Made by a program: the position numbers and the translations under genes. DNA of 39,249 nt, from IMG/VR virus record IMGVR_UViG_3300033153_008646, positions 1 through 39,249 of that record; one strand, given 5' to 3'. How positions within the stretch are numbered: the first letter of the stretch is position 1; each line of letters starts with the position of its first letter. The notes beneath the pieces were generated by a model. The model was not told the DNA's origin and did no database searches. It saw only the letters and a program-made list of their open reading frames with translations. Of the stretch, positions 14,801-23,129 are shown in pieces. Source of the DNA: a virus.

Positions 14801-15232
14801 CGCCGCTCCAGCTACTCCACCAAGACCATAAGCGGCTACCATAGCTGTGCCCATGTAAGGTAATGCCTCACCTAAAATACTACCAGCCTTACCAGCCCAA
14901 CCTTTATGGGTAGGAGCATAATCCTCAGAGGCTCTTTCAATGTTCTCCTTGGCTCTCGTCCATGACTCCTGATTTCCAGGTACGAGGTATTCAACAGTAC
15001 CCACCAAACCAGCACCAACACTCATAGAGCCTCTTAGGACACCCTTACCAAACTCGGAACCAAAAGCCTCCAACACACCAGCATCATCTTCTTCAGTTTG
15101 AATTGATTCCAAAGGCTGGGAAATAAATCTATCTTTCTGTGGGACATTCAACGGTTCAATAATAAATCTATCCACATGGGATGTGTCCGGTGATGAAAAA
15201 TTAGTCAAGGGTTCTAAGATGAATTTATCCAC
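11852..15232 (-). CDS. Large internal virion / DNA-ejection-type protein
   Basis: 1126 residues, the largest gene here. No catalytic motif is recognised. Residues 2-41 hold three copies of a D-(K/R)-F-I-x-x-P-L motif. A glycine/alanine-rich amphipathic region follows (about 55-165 and 290-315), then a long charged helical part. A C-terminal half follows with hydrophobic stretches (AADLAGFFGAGMGILWLLSH, AIVAPLALHGIGAM). Size, amphipathic segments and position after the tail genes resemble podovirus inner-core or ejected proteins (T7 gp16-like role) rather than a tape measure. It ends next to the holin-like gene. Confidence 0.6.
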   Translation of the reverse strand: MDKFILEPLTNFSSPDTSHVDRFIIEPLNVPQKDRFISQPLESIQTEEDDAGVLEAFGSEFGKGVLRGSMSVGAGLVGTVEYLVPGNQESWTRAKENIERASEDYAPTHKGWAGKAGSILGEALPYMGTAMVAAYGLGGVAGAAGAGLKATKAAQMLGAASIGFSVEGQNAYNDAIDSGATEDEANNERLLVGTINAAIEASQIGKLMKFHKMGGHTLKGFIRNVRNRAWSLVNGDIKNFTGLILKTALEEGLEEAAQEGVSIGIPYALRDEITRNEDGSVDWGSVIDRVGAAGIGGAFAGGVLGGAGALAGSVGEIGRPSDASIDESIEKINKMDIPAKEKEAWVSLLEEHRIEVREQSVEEALKDVDIPKNTVAIYKGKESGDFVFETAEGTEIETTEDGRTIHSETGEELELDAEISQPETLDYLKKDIPALKREWDDALISSVKEMDTSLREEHKAQIRTEKGKRISGAESILSDESIPIQTRYALAKKSMGGELGLRFDPLQFSEDQIEYFYQKLRISNVGFFDELNAEAGLNSLFGLYKDSKGKAKLPEPAQIMAMEKIWGEDFSKALFELRGESHKITHAVLETMNVPRALLASFDLSASGRQGILLLPMAPKQWAQSWYHQVRAVLSPEYTNFMDIQIKTDPLYPAFMRAEGHLSEIGSLTRGEEVFAGEVVSKIPGLRATERGYTTFLNTLRFNTFKKYYRTWNGTGRSDADYKMLAQFINHATGRGDLGGLEKFAPFLNAAMFAPRLQMGRIQSIYDIFRGIGKDIKQRQFNPIRKIIAADLAGFFGAGMGILWLLSHIKGVKVEKDPRSSDFAKVRFGSTRIDIFSGYSQIARLMAQMATGKSKGSESGDIREADKGSILTRFLQTKLSPAAGFAVDLARGETFLGEPMEMTLPGVTKQMYDRFTPLFFQDVADAMRFQGLTSAAIVAPLALHGIGAMTYTPTPASEAAQLRDGIAMEVMGKSWDKLSLYTQNLLKEARPEIIMAEKESQVSRKNFDMIAVNLKEQRRATDKIISKLPKEIRNQIKDLKVYIPGLSRRVGSGWYLNDTRYSAYQKMVGDSLSEYLPRLVDLPAWDKLEPAMKAALMEEVAEAVRKESIQNLMKTATMEDLIQLEG

Positions 15233-15250
15233 AATAAACTCCTACTATAG

Positions 15251-15844
15251 TTATTGTCTTTCGTAGTCACCTGTTTGTAAAGCCTCTTCAACCTGTGCTA
15301 AAGGTACAGGACCAACCAATCCTGTTTTCTTATTTCTAAGAATAACTGTCTCTGATGTAGGTTGTGGAGCCACATGACTCCTCAGTGCAGATAGGATGGA
15401 ATCTTCTCCAGATTTACTTGTGTCACTATATGGGCCTTGATTGAATTTCATAGCAGTTTCAAAATACTTCTGTTCCTTTTCAAAATCACTAAGTATTTCT
15501 GATTCCTGAATCGCCTTATTCACAGCATCAAACTCAGCCTTCCTACGCTGATCTTGCATAAACTGATCTTCGATCTTTCTCATCCTAAGCTGTTCAGCCA
15601 TTTGAAAATCATTTTGTTGAGCTATTTTAATCTTCTCGTATTCCCACTGCTGTTGAAACTTCATAGCATCCTGTTGGGCTTGTACATTGAACTCAGCCAA
15701 CTCAACACGCTGCTGTTGTTGCTGTATCCTTGTAGCCATCTCAAGAGCTACAGCCTGTCTCTTCTGGTCAAACTTGGCTTCTCCAGCCAGAGCACCAAGT
15801 TTAGCGATAGTATCTGCACTACCATGTTTTACACGAAATCCCAT
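15251..15844 (-). CDS. Glutamine-rich coiled-coil virion protein
   Basis: 197 residues from ATG 15844, chosen because GGGGTGA lies just upstream; an ATG at 15877 would overlap the preceding gene. Residues about 25-130 are a long Q/E/K-rich helix (RIQQQQQRVELAEFNVQAQQ and further), likely a coiled coil. The last 60 residues are a looser tail with ETVILRNKKTGLVGPVPL. It lies between the tail-fibre gene and the 1126-aa protein and probably belongs to the same internal or ejection complex. Confidence 0.55.
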   Translation of the reverse strand: MGFRVKHGSADTIAKLGALAGEAKFDQKRQAVALEMATRIQQQQQRVELAEFNVQAQQDAMKFQQQWEYEKIKIAQQNDFQMAEQLRMRKIEDQFMQDQRRKAEFDAVNKAIQESEILSDFEKEQKYFETAMKFNQGPYSDTSKSGEDSILSALRSHVAPQPTSETVILRNKKTGLVGPVPLAQVEEALQTGDYERQ

Positions 15845-15854
15845 ATCATCACCC

Positions 15855-16088
15855 CTATTTTGATAGTGATACTTCATTTACTTGAATTATATCTTTATCA
15901 TAAACAGGTATGTTTTCCTTACGAAATACCTGCTCTCTCCCCTGCCCATAAATATCAAAAATCTTATTCTTAACACAACGCCTAATCCACGAACTTACAT
16001 CCTCATCTTCTGGAAGTGGATAGATTTGAAGAAAAGATTCTATGAATTCATTTTCTTTTTCTTTGGGTATTTCAAAAGTCAATATCAT
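15855..16088 (-). CDS. Small conserved-type phage protein (77 aa)
   Basis: 77 residues with GAAGGAG-like spacing upstream (AAGGAGAAAG). It starts with a strand and an acidic helix (MILTFEIPKEKENEFIESFL) and continues SSWIRRCVKNKIFDIYGQGRE. Short proteins of this build are frequent next to phage tail genes, but their role is unknown. It ends in TAG. The downstream gene begins 11 bases later from the preferred start. Confidence 0.55.
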   Translation of the reverse strand: MILTFEIPKEKENEFIESFLQIYPLPEDEDVSSWIRRCVKNKIFDIYGQGREQVFRKENIPVYDKDIIQVNEVSLSK

Positions 16089-16113
16089 TTCTTTCTCCTT
16101 TACCTCTTAGGAT

Positions 16114-19113
16114 TTATGCAAATGCTACTGTCTTAACTGTACCACCATCGTTAAAACACAAAGAAACTACGCTATCACCACTATTTTTCCATATAACTAA
16201 TTCACTCGTGTCACATTGAGTAGCACCTGTACCAGCAGCAGGTTCACCAGCTTGAGTTAAAAATCTCGGATAAAACCCTGCACTGCCTATAAAAGTAACA
16301 TCACCTGTCGCACTGATCTTAAATTGATTTGTAGCAGCATCACCAACTTTTACATCACCAAATACCTGAAATTTAGCTGTAGGGATCGTTGCACCTATGC
16401 CTACATAACCAGATGATAAAATAGTCATTCTCGTTGTTTGAACATCACTACCTATTACAGCACCTGATCCACCTGCACCGCATTGAAAATCAAAACTACC
16501 GGCTTGTGTGGCACTGTTAGTAATAGTTGTTTGATAATACTTATCTGTCCCACCTGTCCATTTATATTGAGCAAAAATAGGTTTACGAGACCCATCATCA
16601 TCAATTACTGTTTGTCCTCCATTGGTAACATTAGTTTTACCCATGACGTGGATTCTACCGACAGGCTCTGCTATTCCTATACCTACATAGCCATCTTCAT
16701 CTATTACAACCCTTTGAGTTGTAGAACCACCCTTATTAGTCCAAAACTGCATCTCAGAATTGCCACTACTAATACGTCGAACTCGAACCCTTCCATCATC
16801 TATATCACTGGTAGTTGTTCTGAATAAAAGACTTGCAGTTTCATCATTTGTCGTAGCATTATTTTGAATAATAGCTGCAACATCACCAGCACCATTTGCA
16901 GTTTTAAGATGTAAAAGACCGAGAGGAGTGCTCGTTCCTAATCCAACAAAACCATCTGTCTTCAAATACAACTGACTCGTATTCCCACTTGTATATAACA
17001 CTAAAGGTCTAACAGTACCAGTTCCAGCTTTTTCGGTGAATATCGAATATGAACCCGCATAAGATTGAACCAGCAAGCGTTCATAATTTATTGAATCTGC
17101 AATAAAATCTGTACCGAAAAACTCCAAGGATGCGAATGTCCCCGTCGCCGGTGTTCCATTAGGTATGATCCGTAGAATGCCTGTAGCATCAGCCGTACCT
17201 GATCTAAAATATGACACCCATTTTGCGAAGCGCAAGGCCGGATTGCCGGTTTCATCACCAACAACGCCCCCACCACTGGCGATTGTAAGCCCACCTAATT
17301 TTGGACTGTCTGATTCCCCAACGCCTAAAGATGTTCGTGCAGTAGTAGTAGCTTCATAAGCAAAGGCTCCAGCCCCGGTAGCAACAATAAATTGACCATC
17401 AGAGGCAGATGCCCCCAGTGTATTCAAATCGTCAAGTACATCCCCATGTGCCTGGGTATCAGTCCCTATCACCAAATTCAATTCGGCAGGAGTCACCACG
17501 TGAGGGTTGCCTGCAACCAACCCCCTGTGAGTAGTATTAAGAGCTATATCTGAATGTGTATATGTAGTCTCGTGGTTAGCAGCCAGCCAAGTAGCTGCAC
17601 GGGCATCAGTATGATATATTGTATGGTCATCATCACCAAGACCCGCGAGATTGCCGTGATCTGTTACAATACCTGTAATAGAAGTTCCGAGTAGTGGCCT
17701 TATATCTATCCATCTATCCCCACCTGCTGCTGGGAACGCCGCATCGTTCCCTTTCATTACGACCGCTACAGAACGAGGAAAAAACTCACCAACTACAGGT
17801 ATAATTGGTAAGGGGGCCGCTATTGCTTGTGCAACAGTATCATACTCAGCCTGTGGGTATATCCAGTGTATCATGTTTTCTGAATACATGAATATAGATT
17901 TATAATACTTATTATCTGATCCATCTACCCTATTTGTCAGGTTGTCATAACGGTTTTTACCAGCAGTTCCCTCTGTCATATCTATTTGAGCATTAGAGTC
18001 ATTCGTCCAGTTACCACCTGAATGATACCACCTTGTCATTGCTGTAGTTCTCGTATTGAACCCAGCAGCTAAATTGTGTCTGGTTGTACCAAAATGATAG
18101 AAAGTTCCTGCTGAAATCTCTACGTCAAAAGCATTAGTCCCATCCTCATCTTCGCTCACTAAGAGGCCGTCCACTACCACTACCTTCAGTACATCCTTGA
18201 TAGCAATGCTTATATCGTTCTCTCTGTCAGCCAGGAGATTAGAAGAATGAATATCGTGTATATCAGCAGACTGACAAACAATAATTGCAACAAGAATGTC
18301 GTGGTCTTCATAATCAGGATAAGTCGTCGATAGTGTGAGGGCTGTACCTCCTCCAGACCTATCCCAATATAGATAATTTATACTATCATCAGTACAACCT
18401 GTGGAACCACTGGCATCAGTGACAATTAACTCTTTACTTACACAATCCCACAGTGTACCAGATGTCCATGAGATGTTGATCCCACCTTCGTCCGTCACAA
18501 CTATGGCATTTAACTCACCGCAGCATATAGTGGAATCAAGGATGTGACCAATAGTCTCAACACCACTGGCAAAATCCGACAAAGTGACATCTGCAAATGT
18601 AGGAGATGCACCAGTATGTATATCTTGGGGAGTAGCAAGGGTAATAGAACCTGCACCATTAGTAACTGTTATTTGATTAGCTGTACCTGTTATTCCAGCA
18701 AGCACGGGATCAGCACCAGCAGACCCAATAGGGATATACCCGTTATCAGCAACTCCAAGGGATGTAACAGGGTCAACACCAGAACCTAACAACAAGCTGT
18801 GGTCTGTCAATGTAGCTGCACCAGTACCACCCTTAGCAACTATGAGTGGATTAACAATACCTATAATTACACCACCAGCACCATCATCAGCAATATCAAC
18901 CTCATTAGCTGTTCCAGCAACCAAATCAACTAAATCTTTTGAAGCAAGAGCTTTATTAGCATCGGTCCAAATCAATCTGTTTGCAGACAAACCTGTAAGT
19001 GCTGTACCCACAAAGGATGGAGATGCAGTATATCCGAGCTTCTTGGATACCGCTACTGAAAATCGAATTGCAGAATCCCAGTCACCATGTTTTATATGTG
19101 GAACCAAAGGCAT
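16114..19113 (-). CDS. Tail fibre / tail spike protein
   Basis: 999 residues. The N terminus (to about 50) is probably the virion-attachment part. LSANRLIWTDANKALASKDL and AKGGTGAATLTDHSLLLGSG follow, repeats typical of side tail fibres. The long middle is rich in G, T, S and A with short strands. The distal part (about 700-950) has repeated 'GYVGIG' / 'VGLGTSTPLG' stretches characteristic of trimeric fibre shafts. The end (FYPRFLTQAGEPA ... WKNSGDSVVSLCFNDGGTVK) looks like a conserved fibre tip. It should bind the host surface. Its size and low complexity are normal for the class. Confidence 0.85.
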   Translation of the reverse strand: MPLVPHIKHGDWDSAIRFSVAVSKKLGYTASPSFVGTALTGLSANRLIWTDANKALASKDLVDLVAGTANEVDIADDGAGGVIIGIVNPLIVAKGGTGAATLTDHSLLLGSGVDPVTSLGVADNGYIPIGSAGADPVLAGITGTANQITVTNGAGSITLATPQDIHTGASPTFADVTLSDFASGVETIGHILDSTICCGELNAIVVTDEGGINISWTSGTLWDCVSKELIVTDASGSTGCTDDSINYLYWDRSGGGTALTLSTTYPDYEDHDILVAIIVCQSADIHDIHSSNLLADRENDISIAIKDVLKVVVVDGLLVSEDEDGTNAFDVEISAGTFYHFGTTRHNLAAGFNTRTTAMTRWYHSGGNWTNDSNAQIDMTEGTAGKNRYDNLTNRVDGSDNKYYKSIFMYSENMIHWIYPQAEYDTVAQAIAAPLPIIPVVGEFFPRSVAVVMKGNDAAFPAAGGDRWIDIRPLLGTSITGIVTDHGNLAGLGDDDHTIYHTDARAATWLAANHETTYTHSDIALNTTHRGLVAGNPHVVTPAELNLVIGTDTQAHGDVLDDLNTLGASASDGQFIVATGAGAFAYEATTTARTSLGVGESDSPKLGGLTIASGGGVVGDETGNPALRFAKWVSYFRSGTADATGILRIIPNGTPATGTFASLEFFGTDFIADSINYERLLVQSYAGSYSIFTEKAGTGTVRPLVLYTSGNTSQLYLKTDGFVGLGTSTPLGLLHLKTANGAGDVAAIIQNNATTNDETASLLFRTTTSDIDDGRVRVRRISSGNSEMQFWTNKGGSTTQRVVIDEDGYVGIGIAEPVGRIHVMGKTNVTNGGQTVIDDDGSRKPIFAQYKWTGGTDKYYQTTITNSATQAGSFDFQCGAGGSGAVIGSDVQTTRMTILSSGYVGIGATIPTAKFQVFGDVKVGDAATNQFKISATGDVTFIGSAGFYPRFLTQAGEPAAGTGATQCDTSELVIWKNSGDSVVSLCFNDGGTVKTVAFA

Positions 19114-19122
19114 AAAATCTCC

Positions 19123-19944
19123 TTATAAATACGGGGACCAATTACCCACATTTCCTGGCATCGTTTTGTTTGGTGCTGACTTTCCCCACCCAGGTTTATA
19201 CATTTGAGGATACATTTTCTTCAAACGAGCCTCAACCTGTGCCTGCTCAGAAGCAGTTGGCGTCTTAGACCAACCTGTAGTACCCCCAGGATTATATTGT
19301 GTCCCTGCTGGGGCAGGCGGTGTACTGGGTACACTTGATGGTTGACTAAACAATCCAGCATTTTTAGCCAGATATGCAGAGTAAGCGTCTGCATTACTCA
19401 TGGAAGAACTCCTTGCAGGCGTAGCAGACACAGCAGTTGACTTTGTAGGATAAGGCATCCCAGAAGAAGATGGACTACGGCTACTCCTACCAGATACAGA
19501 ACCCAAAGAACCCACCTGAGCAGCCTGCATATAGAGATTTGCAATAAGACTGGAATCCGGATATTCATCTTCTCGCCGCTCAACAGCACCAGCCTTATTC
19601 ATCAGGGCCTCACCATACCGACCCATTCTCATATCTTCAAGCTGCAAACGAGCAGGACTGCCCACTTCTGCTTCCCAACGACTTGATATACCACCCGTGG
19701 ATTGAACACCAAAAAGACCAGAAGATATTTGATGTTGCAAAGCGGTCCCAGTATCTCTTTTCTTTACACCTTCCAACTGAGCCTCAAAACCAGCACCAAA
19801 ACCCCCACCCGGTTTGTACTGTTCAATCATCTCATCATACATTTTTATTGCTTCTTGGTATCTTTTCAGATTAGCTTCTTTAGCAGCAGCGTACTCATTT
19901 TGAAACTGTTCTGCAAGTTTCTGTAACTGTAAACTCATCACCAT
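19123..19944 (-). CDS. Putative internal virion protein, coiled coil then low complexity
   Basis: 273 residues (a second in-frame ATG lies at 19938). Residues 1-45 form a charged helix (LAEQFQNEYAAAKEANLKRY). A conserved-looking central part follows (ISSGLFGVQSTGGISSRWEA, RLQLEDMRMGRYGEA). From about 145 on it is rich in S, P, T, G and A, and it ends NVGNWSPYL. It sits between hub and fibre genes. Such proteins in podoviruses are often carried inside the head, but there is no direct proof here. Confidence 0.5.
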   Translation of the reverse strand: MVMSLQLQKLAEQFQNEYAAAKEANLKRYQEAIKMYDEMIEQYKPGGGFGAGFEAQLEGVKKRDTGTALQHQISSGLFGVQSTGGISSRWEAEVGSPARLQLEDMRMGRYGEALMNKAGAVERREDEYPDSSLIANLYMQAAQVGSLGSVSGRSSRSPSSSGMPYPTKSTAVSATPARSSSMSNADAYSAYLAKNAGLFSQPSSVPSTPPAPAGTQYNPGGTTGWSKTPTASEQAQVEARLKKMYPQMYKPGWGKSAPNKTMPGNVGNWSPYL

Positions 19945-19951
19945 GATTATC

Positions 19952-21679
19952 TTAGCCTCCTATGCTACCAGCTTCTTCAACATTTCCAAATACACGATTT
20001 ATTGCCCACCCCTCTGAAGCTGTTGTATTGGACAGCTTTATGGCAATGAAAGCCCCACGCACCCTTGTTCTTATCCTGGCTTTTCTGCCTGTGCCAGAAA
20101 GAGTACCTGAAGCAAAAGCATCCGCTCCATCCTTTATATCCTCTAAGATCGTTTCTGGTTCGTCGCCAGTGAATATCTCATAAGTCACACCATCAGTATC
20201 ACTGAAAGTTCCATCAGCAGCACCCCCAGCCAATTCAAATGTGAGGGAAGTTAGTTTGCCCTCTCTGTCATTATCCTCTGTAAGATGGAGCATGGGCAAT
20301 ACCACGTAACTTGATATTGCAGTAGTAGTTGTTGCACCAGTACTATCATCCTTAGTTGATTCACTAAACTTCCGTAAGTACCCATCCTTACAACCCAATA
20401 ACATATCCGCGTAATCATTATCATTAGCAGCATAATAGTACAAAGAATAGGCTCCGCAGGCGGATGGATAAATTTCAGGGAAGAATCCTTTCAGTTTCAA
20501 ATCATACCAATAATTAGAATTAGTACCATCTGAAAGTTTTGTGATACAAACAAGAAGTCCATCTCTTTTCCTATCATACCCCATAGTAATCCGATGGGTT
20601 GTAGGATTCACATCCTCATCACCAATCAAATTTGGCAAATCAATAGACGTCAAGTTTTCAACTGCCCGAAAACCAAGTGGAACTTTGTATATACCACCTG
20701 TACCAAAAAAGTACAGATTTCCGTCGCCGTCGAAACACCAAGACTCTGCACCAAACATACCTATAGTCAAATCAACACTGTCTATTGTACCACCGCCAGC
20801 AGGGTCTCCTGTCAATACCCAAATCGTTGTAGCACAACCAAAAATCAGATAATCATCTTTGTATGGAATAAGTGCTCGAACAATATCACCAATTTCCCCA
20901 GCTTCTGTATTACTTCCATTCACAGCAGTGAGTGGGTCTGTGGAGTCATAAATCCAATTCCAAGGGTCTCCAACTTTGGAGCAATACCATTGATGGGGGT
21001 ACACAGGGTCTCCACTTAGCACCAACCTCCCTCGGTATAGACAACCCAAGTATGCCTTATCTGGCATTGTACCATAAGTAGCTTCATCTCCTTGATAGAC
21101 TGTCCAATCATACCACAGAGGAGGACTTGTATCTGTTGCTGTTGGAGTAAAAGCTGAACCAGCACCGTCACCAGTTACTTCATCATCTGTACTGAATGTC
21201 CCAGTAGTTATTCTACCCCATGTATGTTTCTTATCAACATCAGTGTACTCCACCACCATTTCAGCCCCGGTGACTGCTTGGGTTAATGTATCATCAGCAG
21301 CATGGGCGGTATCTAAAGCAGCATGAGTCAACATCCCATTAATGCCTGTTGGGGTGAAAGCCGTTCCATCCCCATTACCTGTTACCTCATTAGTACAATC
21401 AAAAGTACCACTTTTTACAGTACCATACGTCGCGGTCTTTGCAGTGTTCGTAAAATCCACCACCATTGTATTGTCTGTATCTTGAGTGAGTATGTCACCC
21501 TTTGCATGTGGTGTGGTTAATTCAGTATGTGTCAGTTTGATATTAATAAAATCACATACCTTCAGATTTGCCCCGTTTACTATAAATGCCTTTTGGTATG
21601 CCTCAAACATTCTGAGTTGATCCGAGGTATCAATAGCTCCGGCACTTGTATCTAATTCAATCATTTCTCCAGCACTCAT
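19952..21679 (-). CDS. Tail hub/stabilisation protein, main part (P22 gp10-like)
   Basis: 575 residues. The start region (DQLRMFEAYQKAFIVNGANL) looks like the middle of a larger beta-propeller-like tail protein rather than a natural N terminus. After two tandem modules (residues 49-182) come conserved stretches: KAYLGCLYRGRLVLSGD, YPHQWYCSKVGDPWNW, DIVRALIPYKDDYLIFGC, IGMFGAESWCFDGDGNLYFF and KLKGFFPEIYP. A final beta domain ends GWAINRVFGNVEE. Proteins of this type close or stabilise the DNA-filled head at the tail. ATG follows an in-frame TAG of the upstream gene with no base between; GAGGAT in that gene serves as ribosome-binding site. Confidence 0.75.
   Translation of the reverse strand: MSAGEMIELDTSAGAIDTSDQLRMFEAYQKAFIVNGANLKVCDFINIKLTHTELTTPHAKGDILTQDTDNTMVVDFTNTAKTATYGTVKSGTFDCTNEVTGNGDGTAFTPTGINGMLTHAALDTAHAADDTLTQAVTGAEMVVEYTDVDKKHTWGRITTGTFSTDDEVTGDGAGSAFTPTATDTSPPLWYDWTVYQGDEATYGTMPDKAYLGCLYRGRLVLSGDPVYPHQWYCSKVGDPWNWIYDSTDPLTAVNGSNTEAGEIGDIVRALIPYKDDYLIFGCATTIWVLTGDPAGGGTIDSVDLTIGMFGAESWCFDGDGNLYFFGTGGIYKVPLGFRAVENLTSIDLPNLIGDEDVNPTTHRITMGYDRKRDGLLVCITKLSDGTNSNYWYDLKLKGFFPEIYPSACGAYSLYYYAANDNDYADMLLGCKDGYLRKFSESTKDDSTGATTTTAISSYVVLPMLHLTEDNDREGKLTSLTFELAGGAADGTFSDTDGVTYEIFTGDEPETILEDIKDGADAFASGTLSGTGRKARIRTRVRGAFIAIKLSNTTASEGWAINRVFGNVEEAGSIGG
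21134..21535 (-). repeat. Two tandem ~66-residue modules in the hub protein
   Basis: Residues 49-116 and 117-182 of the hub protein align: LTHTELTTPHAKGDILTQ with LTHAALDTAHAADDTLTQ, MVVDFTNTAKTATYG with MVVEYTDVDKKHTWG, and GTFDCTNEVTGNGDGTAFTP with GTFSTDDEVTGDGAGSAFTP. The protein copies are about half identical, so the duplication is not recent. Each looks like a small beta module inserted in a propeller. Confidence 0.85.
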
Positions 21680-22390
21680 CTATATATCCTCAAACCAAAT
21701 TTCGTTATTACCAGATGCAACCAGACGTTTATAATGAACATCGGTACTCATGTGTATCAACACTGATCCCAAATCACAACTACCCCCACTTACTGCTTCA
21801 CAAGTTCCTGCCAAAGCACTGTATGTGATTAACTCCAAATCTCCTGAACCACTGCTTGATCCAGCACAGTCACCAGATAGTTCAGAGTAGGTAGCAGCTG
21901 CTTCCCATAGAGCATATATACCATACGGCCATGTTGTTTCCGTGCTGGCGGGCCAAGGATCAGTTAAGCCCCCAATATTAGTTTTAAGACTTCTTCTGTA
22001 ATCCGTGCGTTCTTGACCACAAAGAGTTTCCGTAGCAGTATCATCAACCTGAATAGCAATCCAATAAATAGTTTCTGCGGATATTGCCCAATCAACAGCA
22101 ACTTTTTTCCATCCTGCATCCGTACCTTTAGCATTAGTATTTGACCATTCCAGGCGATTTTCAGGTTTGTCATTCCCGACATTATGACTATAAAGACCAA
22201 CTTCAAAATTAGTTTCTTCAGTTGCGTTATCACACCACCAACCTATTTCCGTGATTTTATTAGTACCTGCCGGGGATGTGACTTTTATCGAATGACATTG
22301 ATTGTCAACAGTGGAGTTATAAGAAGCTATCGGATCATCTACAGGAGATGCAGTTATCAAACCCTGATTTATTCCCCATTCAAGTGCCAT
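21680..22390 (-). CDS. Tail-associated beta-sandwich protein ending in a hub segment
   Basis: 236 residues. The first ~150 form a beta-sandwich (ITEIGWWCDNATEETNFEVG, TIYWIAIQVDDTATETLCG), probably a carbohydrate- or surface-binding module. Short repeats of the YSELSGDCAGSSSGSGDL type follow. The last 20 residues (HYKRLVASGNNEIWFEDI) fit the hub protein that follows. The frame is shared with the 575-aa hub gene, and only one TAG separates them, so readthrough would yield a fused protein of about 812 residues. It could equally be translated separately by reinitiation. Confidence 0.65.
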   Translation of the reverse strand: MALEWGINQGLITASPVDDPIASYNSTVDNQCHSIKVTSPAGTNKITEIGWWCDNATEETNFEVGLYSHNVGNDKPENRLEWSNTNAKGTDAGWKKVAVDWAISAETIYWIAIQVDDTATETLCGQERTDYRRSLKTNIGGLTDPWPASTETTWPYGIYALWEAAATYSELSGDCAGSSSGSGDLELITYSALAGTCEAVSGGSCDLGSVLIHMSTDVHYKRLVASGNNEIWFEDI

Positions 22391-22398
22391 ATTAACCC

Positions 22399-22782
22399 CT
22401 ATGTTAATGTCACGTTAAATTCACCAGCAGAAAATCGTGGTGTTTTTCCATCTGTTATTTCCCTTGGTGTATCAAGAACAAAAGATAGTAAAAGATTACC
22501 ATCAGTGGCAGCATCAAATAGTCCAGCATGAGTTATTGTACCCCAATCCCCTGTAGCTTCAGGAAATGTCACAGCAGCATCATTATCAACTTCATTGCCA
22601 GTTCTTGACCATGCTGCACAAGCTACTCTTGCATAACCGTTCCCAACAGGTTCAGCTAAACCAGCAGCATCATCTCCAGGGTCCGCAGTGGACAGTCCAA
22701 CATACATAGTAGGAGCAGCGTATGATCCTATGTCGAACAAATGATCTAAAAGTTCATACTCCAAAAAATCAGCAAAGCTCAT
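22399..22782 (-). CDS. Conserved-type phage tail-associated protein (127 aa)
   Basis: 127 residues; GGAGG about ten bases before ATG. The layout is common to a family of phage structural proteins: helix FADFLEYELLDHLFD, then PTMYVGLSTADPGDD, GNGYARVACA, AVTFPEATGDWGTITHAGLF, GNLLLSF and a C-terminal AGEFNVTLT. The role is not established, but such proteins occur with tail fibres and hubs. It ends with TAG followed within 30 bases by another stop. It lies inside the interrupted hub region. Confidence 0.65.
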   Translation of the reverse strand: MSFADFLEYELLDHLFDIGSYAAPTMYVGLSTADPGDDAAGLAEPVGNGYARVACAAWSRTGNEVDNDAAVTFPEATGDWGTITHAGLFDAATDGNLLLSFVLDTPREITDGKTPRFSAGEFNVTLT

Positions 22783-22784
22783 AA

Positions 22785-23129
22785 TTAAATATCCTCCAGC
22801 CAGATACGATCATTAGCAGCAGCTAACAATTTTCTTACTGTTATCATATTGTTTTGACCTGTTGGTGTTCCAGTCATTTCCCCTTCTTCACCCTCCACAT
22901 CAGTAAGAGACATGCCTGAGACTAATGGAGGATGAAAATCGATTGAGTCAAATGTCCACACATCCCCAGTAGTTGTGCCAAACTCATTTATGGCATCAAC
23001 CCGCCAGCTATACCCCTGATTATATAAAAGAGGTCCAAAATTTATATTCCAAAATAAATCAGAAATACCGGAGGCCACTAAGGCCATCCCCTCACCACCA
23101 TCCACATAAACATCGTATGTCTCTGCCAT
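22785..23129 (-). CDS. Second half of a split fibronectin-III domain plus hub segment
   Basis: 114 residues from ATG 23129-23127, which overlaps the previous stop (TAATG) with GGGAGG eight bases upstream; an ATG at 23144 is also in frame. Residues 1-60 (AETYDVYVDGG ... YSWRVDAINEFGTTTGDVWTFD) are the C-terminal strands of a fibronectin-III domain. Its first strands end the preceding gene. The protein ends with TVRKLLAAANDRIWLEDI, similar to the end of the 236-aa protein. The GAGGAT encoding ED serves as ribosome-binding site for the next gene. Confidence 0.65.
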   Translation of the reverse strand: MAETYDVYVDGGEGMALVASGISDLFWNINFGPLLYNQGYSWRVDAINEFGTTTGDVWTFDSIDFHPPLVSGMSLTDVEGEEGEMTGTPTGQNNMITVRKLLAAANDRIWLEDI

